Position numbers and translations under genes: made by a program. Under the pieces are notes generated by a model, which saw only the letters and a program-made list of their open reading frames with translations, was not told the DNA's origin and did no database searches. Below are positions 6,422 through 10,412 of a stretch of DNA of 10,412 nt, piece after piece. The DNA lies in contig JAJYWT010000063.1 in the NCBI GenBank assembly GCA_021791345.1, forward strand, positions 1 to 10,412, written 5' to 3'. Origin of the DNA: a bacterium (GTDB lineage: Bacteria > Chloroflexota > Dormibacteria > UBA8260 > Bog-877). The number at the start of each line of letters is the position of its first letter. Positions within the stretch are counted from its first letter, which is position 1.

Positions 6422-6450
6422 TTGATAACGCAATATAGGTCAAGCATAAT
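6422..6450 (+). promoter_or_regulatory. Transposase promoter, near-consensus and leaderless
   Basis: TTGATA (6422-6427) and CATAAT (6445-6450) are separated by exactly 17 bp and each matches consensus at 5 of 6 positions. ATG 6458 begins after 7 more bases, so transcription should start on the start codon. The arms CTTGA (6421-6425) and TCAAG (6440-6444) form an inverted repeat over the -35 and spacer, a possible repressor site. Confidence 0.7.
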
Positions 6451-6457
6451 GGTCAGT

Positions 6458-7294
6458 ATGAACCGACTCCCCCAAGCGAAGCGGGTCCACGTGGTGAAGG
6501 CTCTCGTCGAGGGCAACTCCATCCGGGCCACCGTCCGCATGACGGGAGTCGCCAAGAACACCGTCACGAAGCTCCTGGTCGAGCTGGGACAGGCTTGCTC
6601 CGAGTACCAGGACGAGAAGCTCCGGGGGCTGACCTGCCGCAAGGTCCAGTGCGACGAAATCTGGGCCTTCTGCTACGCCAAGGCTGCGAACGTGCCCGAA
6701 GAGCACAAGGGCGAGTTCGGGTACGGCGACGTATGGACTTGGGTGGCGTTGGATGCCGACTCCAAGCTCGTCCCGACGTGGCTCCTGGGGGATCGCTCCA
6801 CGGCTGACGCCACGGTCTTCATCCAAGACCTGGCCGACCGGATCGTGAACCGCATCCAGCTCACCACCGACGGCCACCGACCCTATCTGGAGGCCGTTGA
6901 GGGAGCCTTCGGGGCCGGGATCGACTACGCCATGCTCATCAAGCTCTACGGCGCCCCTCCCGACGCCGAGCGCCGCTACAGCCCCCCGGAGTGCATCGGG
7001 GCCAAGCCCCACCGGATTCAGGGCAACCCCGACCCCCGGTACGTCTCGACCTCCTACGTCGAGCGCCAGAACCTCACCATGCGGATGGGGATGCGACGGT
7101 TCACCCGGCTGACTAATGGGTTCTCTAAGAAGGCCGAGAACCTGGCCGCCGCCGTGAGCCTCCACTTCATGCACTACAACTTCGCCCGACCCCACAAGAG
7201 CCTGGCTAACCCTTACCCCCGAACTCCGGCGATGGCGGCGGGAGTGGCCGAACGGGTCTGGTCGGTAGACGATATCGTCGCGTTGCTCGACTGA
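6458..7294 (+). CDS. IS1-family single-ORF DDE transposase
   Basis: A 278-residue transposase that moves the surrounding element by DDE chemistry at its terminal repeats. An N-terminal helix-turn-helix (about 8-44: RVHVVKALVEGNSIRATVRMTG, then VAKNTVTKLLVELG) should bind the ends. The catalytic triad is D66 in CDEIWAF, D138 in TTDGHRPY and E202 in SYVERQNLTMRM, followed by the conserved FSKKAENLAAAVSLHFMHYNFARPH segment. DEIW, TDG and ER-x-N-L correspond to the same motifs in IS1 InsAB', but the gap between the second D and E is 63 residues, larger than in classical IS1, and no frameshift is used. The ORF is intact. ATG 6458 is chosen over TTG 6422 or ATG 6449 because the promoter places transcription start there. 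The 3' 89 bases overlap passenger e on the other strand. Confidence 0.93.
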   Translation: MNRLPQAKRVHVVKALVEGNSIRATVRMTGVAKNTVTKLLVELGQACSEYQDEKLRGLTCRKVQCDEIWAFCYAKAANVPEEHKGEFGYGDVWTWVALDADSKLVPTWLLGDRSTADATVFIQDLADRIVNRIQLTTDGHRPYLEAVEGAFGAGIDYAMLIKLYGAPPDAERRYSPPECIGAKPHRIQGNPDPRYVSTSYVERQNLTMRMGMRRFTRLTNGFSKKAENLAAAVSLHFMHYNFARPHKSLANPYPRTPAMAAGVAERVWSVDDIVALLD

Positions 7295-7805
7295 ACTCGG
7301 TACGGATCGTGCGGCAGCACGCACACTCGCCGCGCATGTGGCCCGTGGCGACCGATTGAACTCCGAGCTTGCCCTGAGCTTGAAGCTGAAGCCACGCAGG
7401 GCTGGGGGCAAAGTACCGGTTGTTTCCTTGGCTGCGCGCCATCGCTAGCCATGCGTTCACCGGCTCCACCAAATCGGGAAAATGCTCCTGGAACTGGTCG
7501 CACCTCGGCCCAGAGCGCCAGGGAGTCTCCGCCTGAGCCAAGAAGAGTTGCATCTGGGTGGCGAACGAGGACAGGTCCGCGTGATGGCGGTCAAAGTCCA
7601 GACTCATGCGGCTCGCAGCGGCGGCAAGACCCTCACGTCGCCAGTCGAAGTACCCGACGACCAGCATTACCGGACAGCCCAGGAGAAGCACCCCGCCGAC
7701 GTCTCGGGCGATAGCGGCGCCCCCGAAGAAGACCAAGGCGACTCCGACCACGCCCATCATGAAGTCGGCCCCCGCCACCCACCGATTCGCGAAGTAGCCT
7801 CCCAT
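7206..7805 (-). CDS. Hypothetical two-helix membrane protein (passenger e)
   Basis: A 199-residue protein I do not recognise. Two adjacent hydrophobic segments, around residues 14-30 (ADFMMGVVGVALVFFGG) and 36-52 (VGGVLLLGCPVMLVVGY), form a membrane hairpin. A soluble part follows (53-165; FDWRREGLAAAASRM, SLDFDRHHADLSSFATQMQLFL). The last ~30 residues are Arg/Pro-rich and are encoded antisense to the 3' end of the transposase gene, so the C-terminus may have been extended by read-through. ATG 7805 is preferred because TAGACT lies 7 bases upstream, the same layout as the fic gene; the frame is open to 7985. Two cysteines in GECACCRT sit near the end. No function can be proposed. Confidence 0.55.
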   Translation of the reverse strand: MGGYFANRWVAGADFMMGVVGVALVFFGGAAIARDVGGVLLLGCPVMLVVGYFDWRREGLAAAASRMSLDFDRHHADLSSFATQMQLFLAQAETPWRSGPRCDQFQEHFPDLVEPVNAWLAMARSQGNNRYFAPSPAWLQLQAQGKLGVQSVATGHMRGECACCRTIRTEFSRATRRYRLPTRPVRPLPPPSPEFGGKG

Positions 7806-7812
7806 TCCCGGG

Positions 7813-7818
7813 AGTCTA
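7813..7818 (-). promoter_or_regulatory. Putative -10 box of passenger e (TAGACT, leaderless)
   Basis: On the minus strand TAGACT is followed by CCCGGGA and then ATG 7805. It repeats the hexamer and 7-base spacing of the fic start. No clear -35 is seen. Confidence 0.4.
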
Positions 7819-7917
7819 TCCTTGCGCCTAGCAGATCGGACGCCTTGAGTCCTATCCTTACCGCTGCGGGTCGCTCTGAACGGCCGAGCCAAAGCCGGGT
7901 GACCCCCGGGGACAGTC

Positions 7918-8397
7918 TCATGGCGAAGGTACGCCCGTATCACACGGTCGAGCCGGAGTTGCCGCCGGAGCGGAACGTATATCACAACCAGGACAATTGT
8001 CGGTACGGGCTACAGATCGAGCCTGGGCATCTTCGCCTGGGGAAAGCTGGCCGTCCGAAGTGCCTTGAGTGCGAGCACCTAGATCGGAGCTAGGCACGAA
8101 CGTCAGCTCCCAGTAGGGACCTGTCGGCACCCCCTCGTCCATGACCCACACTCGCCTCAATTCGGACACCTTCAGCCCGAAGTCCAGGCAGACGCTCACG
8201 GCGTGCCACCCGCCCCCTTGGGTGCCGTGGAACCGAATAGAGGGTTCGGGATACGAGTGCCCTGGGCCACCCTCGCAGCTCTCGTAGGTCTCAACCCCCT
8301 CGGCATCTAGGATGATGACGGCACGAGCGATGCCGGGATCGAGCGGCGGAGTAAAGCTCTCTCGCGTACGCCTACCAGGAACCTGCCGCAAAGTCAA
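7918..8397 (-). CDS. Conserved hypothetical protein (passenger g)
   Basis: About 159 residues. The N-terminal ~100 have the look of a conserved fold: PPLDPGIARAVIILDAEGVETYESC, then EGGPGHSYPEPSIRFHG, then VSELRRVWVMDEGVPTGPYWELTF. I recall similar unnamed proteins from phages and mobile DNA, with no known function. The tail after ELTF is low-complexity and antisense to passenger f, suggesting loss of the original stop. TTG 8397 is chosen because GAGGAG (8411-8406) lies exactly 8 bases upstream. GTG 8406 would leave no space for that site. The ribosome site begins two bases inside the right inverted repeat, so this gene is flush with the element end and needs a promoter in or beyond it. Confidence 0.6.
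   Translation of the reverse strand: MTLRQVPGRRTRESFTPPLDPGIARAVIILDAEGVETYESCEGGPGHSYPEPSIRFHGTQGGGWHAVSVCLDFGLKVSELRRVWVMDEGVPTGPYWELTFVPSSDLGARTQGTSDGQLSPGEDAQARSVARTDNCPGCDIRSAPAATPARPCDTGVPSP
7920..8093 (+). CDS. 57-aa three-cysteine small protein (passenger f)
   Basis: A 57-residue protein that opens MAKVRPYHTVEPELPP. It then carries VYHNQDNCRYGLQI and GKAGRPKCLECEHL, with C27, C48 and C51. The spacing (one Cys, then C-x-x-C after a G-x-x-G-R-P turn), with H22 nearby, suggests a small metal-binding knuckle. From memory, similar short proteins with YHN...C...G..I and GRPLC..C motifs recur in bacterial and phage genomes without assigned function. GGGGA lies 7 bases upstream of ATG 7920. 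The whole gene lies antisense within the tail of passenger g, whose stop codon (7918-7920) touches this start codon. Confidence 0.6.
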   Translation: MAKVRPYHTVEPELPPERNVYHNQDNCRYGLQIEPGHLRLGKAGRPKCLECEHLDRS

Positions 8398-8409
8398 GGC
8401 CGCCACTCC

Positions 8410-8427
8410 TCAAACTGACCCACTACC
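8410..8427 (-). repeat. Right terminal inverted repeat
   Basis: On the minus strand it reads GGTAGTGGGTCAGTTTGA, identical to the left end over 18 bases. Its inner edge overlaps the ribosome site of passenger g. Confidence 0.95.
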
Positions 8428-8435
8428 GACCTGGA
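8428..8435. repeat. Target-site duplication, right copy (GACCTGGA)
   Basis: Exact copy of 4626-4633, directly outside the right inverted repeat. Confidence 0.93.
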
Positions 8436-9154
8436 CGATGCTTGGCTGGATTGCCGCCAGGACTTCCCGGATCCAGGTGGCCACCCGCGTGCTCGGTGTT
8501 CCCTACCGGCCCCCGGCGATGGTGGCGAAGATGGCCGAGACCCTTGACCGGCTCTCCAGCGGACGCCTCATCTTGGGGTTGGGAGGTGGCTACTCGGACG
8601 AGGAGTTCGCCGCCTTTGGCCTCGGGGTGCCGTCGCCAGGGGAGAAGGTCACAGGGCTCACGGAGGCAGTCACTGTCATCCGCGGGCTCTGGTCCGAGTC
8701 GAACTTCACCTTCCATGGCCAGCGCTACCAGACCGAAGGCGCCGAGCTTGAGCCCAAGCCAGCTCACCGCATCCCCATCTGGCTCGGCACGTTCGGGAAC
8801 CGGGCCCTGCAGGTGACAGGACGGGTGGCCGATGGCTGGATCCCCTCCCTGGGCTACGCCCCGACGGAGGCCCTGCCCGCCATGCGCGACCGGGTTCTGA
8901 CCGCCGCCTCAGCCGCCGGTCGGGACCCAGAGCAGATCACCTGCGCCCTCAACGTGGAGGTCCGCGTAGGCGCTCGGTCAGATCCGCCACCGAACGGGAT
9001 CTCCGGGTCAGTGGAGCAGGTGGCGAGCGAACTCCATGCCTTTGTCGTGGCAGGGTTCTCAGCGTTCAACTTCATAGTCGCCGAGCCCGATAGGCCGGAA
9101 CAGCTCCAGCAGATCGCCGCCGGGGTGATTCCCGAGCTGCGTGCGCTGGGGTGA
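8436..9154 (+). pseudogene. Luciferase-like (F420-type) oxidoreductase, 3' part, interrupted
   Basis: This is the remaining 239 codons of the gene begun at 4480. Joining 4633 to 8436 gives an unbroken 290-residue protein in which the split ACG codon is restored (SYETW-TMLGW). Numbered on that protein, SGRLILGLGGGY (93-104) is the conserved luciferase-like segment near the flavin phosphate. It is followed by EAVTVIRGLW (127-136), IPIWLGTFGNRALQVTGRVADGW (164-186), and a C-terminal GSVEQVASELHAFVVAGFSAFNFIV (242-266). These are typical of LLM-class F420-dependent enzymes, in which length is usually 280-350. The fragment lacks the N-terminal strand and is unlikely to be active. ATG 8438 is available but without a ribosome site. 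Hairpin ATTCTC/GAGAAT (9191-9211) lies about 40 bases after the stop. Confidence 0.92.
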
Positions 9155-9602
9155 CCGGATCCGCGCATTGACTCGCCCGCTCGCACCTCGATTCTCGCGC
9201 CCGCTGAGAATGGCTTCCGACACTGACCGAGCGGTTCGCGGCTGGGCAGCCATGCGGACACGGCAGTCAGAGTTGCTGGGTCGTCCGTCTGGAGGCTTAT
9301 CTCCGTGCCCGCGAGGAGAACTGCGAGCTACCCAAGCGATCTTCGGTCGCAGCCCAAACCGACCGAGGCGGCAAGCCGAGAGCAGAAGGGTGGCGCCCGC
9401 CCCTGACCCCAGGTCGATCGTCGTCTCGCCCGGACCGGGGTCGGCCATCACCAGCTGGGAGGCGCAGCCCTGGACTTGCGTCGGAGCCGGTGGCGAAACC
9501 CAGGGAACACCGCGCACCCGTGCGGTCAGGCCAGTGCACCGAGGTCTCCGCCCCGGGTTGATTGGGGCGGCTATCAGGGTCCGGGACATCGGGCGCTAGC
9601 CG
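9155..9602. other. Region without an intact gene
   Basis: These 448 bases separate the convergent oxidoreductase and wrbA genes. Open frames on both strands are long because of high G+C content, but none shows a coherent protein. A 6-bp stem hairpin (9191-9211) may terminate the left transcript. The only protein-like signal is the methyltransferase relic on the minus strand described separately. Confidence 0.5.
9362..9469 (-). pseudogene. Relic of an ArsM-like class I methyltransferase
   Basis: Thirty-six codons on the minus strand read GC-x(5)-MADPGPGETTIDLGSGAG followed by ATLLLSACRLG. This aligns by eye with the start of the SAM-binding fold of arsenite methyltransferases, which have G-C-G-N-P-x(6)-L-x-P-G-E-x-V-L-D-L-G-S-G-x-G followed by a hydrophobic helix. 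Motif I (DLGSGAG) is complete. The expected next part, G-x-V-x-G-V-D-M, is missing in this frame, the preceding region is also unlike ArsM, and the canonical GCGNP reads GCASQ. I read it as a decayed fragment. Chance resemblance in GC-rich DNA is possible but less likely given the number of matches. Confidence 0.4.
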
Positions 9603-10223
9603 TCACCGCTCTGCCCGGAACTCGGACAGCCAGAGGGTCACTTCAGCCAATCGCCGCCCTTGGTATCGGGCCGCGGCGAGGGTCGCCGCCCCCGGAATAG
9701 CCGCGGGCATGCCTGTTGCGAAGGACGTGCCGTAGGGGTTTTCGCCCGCTGGGTAGAGGATCTGGTCGGTGTATCCGGGCGGCACGATGATCGCGCCCCA
9801 ATGGTAGAAGGTGTTGTTGATGGCGAGCAGGGTGGACTCCTGTCCGCCGTGCTGGTTGATTGCTGAAGTGAACGAGGTAGCCGCCTTATCTGCGAGCTTG
9901 CCCGCCGCACACATTGGGCCGGTCTGGTCCAGGAACTGCTTCAGCTGGCTGGACCCGTTTCCGAAGCGGGCAGGGCTGCCGAGCGCGAAGCCATCGGCCC
10001 ACTCCAAATCCTCCAGGTGCACTTCGGGTACGCTCCTTGCCACCGCGTCATGGTGGGCCCGCCACGCCGGATTGGCGTCGATGGCGGATCGAGGTGCAAG
10101 TTCGGGGACGCGACGCAGTCTCACCACCGCGCCGGTCTCCGAGGCGCCGTCCGCGACTGCCTTGGCGATTTGGGCCACGGTGCCCGTGGCGGAGTAATAG
10201 ACGACGGCGATTCTGCTGCTCAT
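9603..10223 (-). CDS. wrbA: WrbA-type NAD(P)H:quinone oxidoreductase
   Basis: A 206-residue flavodoxin-like protein of the WrbA family, FMN enzymes that reduce quinones by two electrons and so limit redox cycling. The FMN phosphate loop is YYSATGTVAQIA (9-20). WADGFALGSPARFGN follows, then QLKQFLDQTG, the WrbA segment NQHGGQESTLLAINN with YHWGAIIVPPGYTD after it, and NPYGTS. Full family length is present (about 200). ATG 10223 has GGGAG 7 bases upstream. The start overlaps the stop of the upstream membrane-protein gene as ATGA, so the pair is an operon with probable translational coupling. The family role is soluble, cytoplasmic and tetrameric; the physiological quinone here is not known. Confidence 0.93.
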   Translation of the reverse strand: MSSRIAVVYYSATGTVAQIAKAVADGASETGAVVRLRRVPELAPRSAIDANPAWRAHHDAVARSVPEVHLEDLEWADGFALGSPARFGNGSSQLKQFLDQTGPMCAAGKLADKAATSFTSAINQHGGQESTLLAINNTFYHWGAIIVPPGYTDQILYPAGENPYGTSFATGMPAAIPGAATLAAARYQGRRLAEVTLWLSEFRAER

Positions 10224-10412
10224 ATGGAGTCTCCCTCCATCTCACCGGGTGCTGTCTCAGGCAGTGCGCTGACTGCCAGCACCGAGGCTGGTACCTGCCG
10301 TGGAAGGCTGGTCGCAAAGACTGCGGTCAGCGCGGTTCCGGCGACCAGATGCATGAAAATGAGCGTCATGCGGTCGCCTGCGCCGACCCCGTGGCCGGAC
10401 AGCGGAGCGGCG
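10220..10412 (-). CDS. Small membrane protein, C-terminal part (DUF6069-like)
   Basis: An open frame enters from the right edge and ends at TGA 10222-10220, giving 63 residues. It runs PLSGHGVGAGDRMTLIFMHL then VAGTALTAVFATSLPR, followed by a polar tail of about 25 residues. The single helix preceded by a G-D-R turn and M-H-L resembles the last helix of DUF6069 proteins, small four-helix membrane proteins of unknown function common in actinobacteria. That identification is from memory of the pattern and is tentative. The coupling to wrbA through ATGA supports it being a real gene. Confidence 0.5.
   Translation of the reverse strand, partial: AAPLSGHGVGAGDRMTLIFMHLVAGTALTAVFATSLPRQVPASVLAVSALPETAPGEMEGDSI

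Larger units (their letters stand above)
4634..8427. mobile_element. 3,794-bp IS1-type transposon carrying six passenger genes
   Basis: The element is bounded by perfect 18-bp inverted repeats, flanked by an exact 8-bp target duplication, and encodes one complete DDE transposase. IS1-family elements are normally about 0.7-1.6 kb, start with GGTAATG-like or GGTGATG-like ends and make 8-9 bp duplications. The ends here (GGTAGTG) and the duplication agree with that. The extra length holds six unrelated genes, including one for a Fic protein, so this is a passenger-carrying ('transporter') IS rather than a composite transposon, since there is no second IS copy inside. It split a luciferase-like oxidoreductase gene, and removing it restores that reading frame exactly. 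Genes run in the order -, +, -, + (transposase), -, +, -. Confidence 0.92.

Noticed and set aside
6440..7411. Long minus-strand open frame (323 codons) opposite the transposase
   Set aside because: It is a mirror of the transposase codon pattern, rich in G, V, H and R without any domain, while the plus strand holds clear catalytic motifs and a promoter.
4634..8427. Composite transposon made of two IS copies
   Set aside because: Only one transposase and one pair of ends are present; no internal copies of the 18-bp repeat were seen.
8312..8435. N-terminal extension joining element sequence to the oxidoreductase 3' part
   Set aside because: The in-frame ORF starts inside the element, but the residues before 8436 are antisense to passenger g and do not resemble the oxidoreductase; it is an accident of the insertion.
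9141..9599. Plus-strand open frame of 152 codons after the oxidoreductase
   Set aside because: Arg/Pro/Gly-rich low-complexity sequence without motifs; the opposite strand carries the only protein-like signal (methyltransferase relic).
1..10412. CRISPR arrays, tRNA or rRNA genes, riboswitches
   Set aside because: No regularly spaced repeats, cloverleaf sequences or rRNA segments were recognised on either strand.

Overview
This is a G+C-rich chromosomal window, most likely from an actinobacterium or another high-GC soil lineage such as Chloroflexota/Dormibacterota. That guess rests on base composition, an F420-type luciferase-like oxidoreductase and several apparently leaderless promoters; no rRNA or other phylogenetic marker is present. 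At the left edge are the first 18 codons of an electron-transfer flavoprotein beta subunit (minus strand). An intergenic stretch follows, then a metal-handling group on the plus strand: a VIT1/CCC1-type transporter, a stand-alone ChrB C-terminal-domain protein, and a YVTN-type beta-propeller protein whose GTG start probably overlaps the chrB stop.

Next is a divergent regulatory unit: a MarR-family repressor (minus) and a YczE-type membrane protein (plus), followed by an overlapping gene for a luciferase-like (F420-type) oxidoreductase. The 59 bp between marR and the membrane-protein gene hold two TGACRTGTCA palindromes exactly 30 bp apart. One covers both -35 elements and the other covers the plus-strand start codon. 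Both genes look leaderless.

The oxidoreductase gene is split by a 3,794-bp mobile element (4634-8427) with perfect 18-bp terminal inverted repeats (GGTAGTGGGTCAGTTTGA) and an 8-bp target duplication (GACCTGGA). Removing the element and one duplication restores an uninterrupted 290-codon gene, so the insertion looks recent. The transposase (6458-7294, D66/D138/E202) resembles single-ORF IS1-family enzymes. The element carries six extra genes: a 74-aa protein, a 75-aa KGG-type basic protein, a class II Fic protein with inhibitory helix and wHTH, a two-helix membrane protein, a 57-aa three-cysteine protein, and a conserved-looking 160-aa protein. The seven genes alternate strand strictly, are packed with antisense overlaps, and several have their own -10 box 6-7 nt before the start codon. 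This passenger-loaded IS1-type element with a Fic gene is the most unusual thing in the window.

To the right lie about 450 bp without an intact gene, including a probable relic of an ArsM-like methyltransferase. Last is a minus-strand operon of a partial small membrane protein (DUF6069-like) overlapping by ATGA a WrbA-type flavodoxin quinone reductase.
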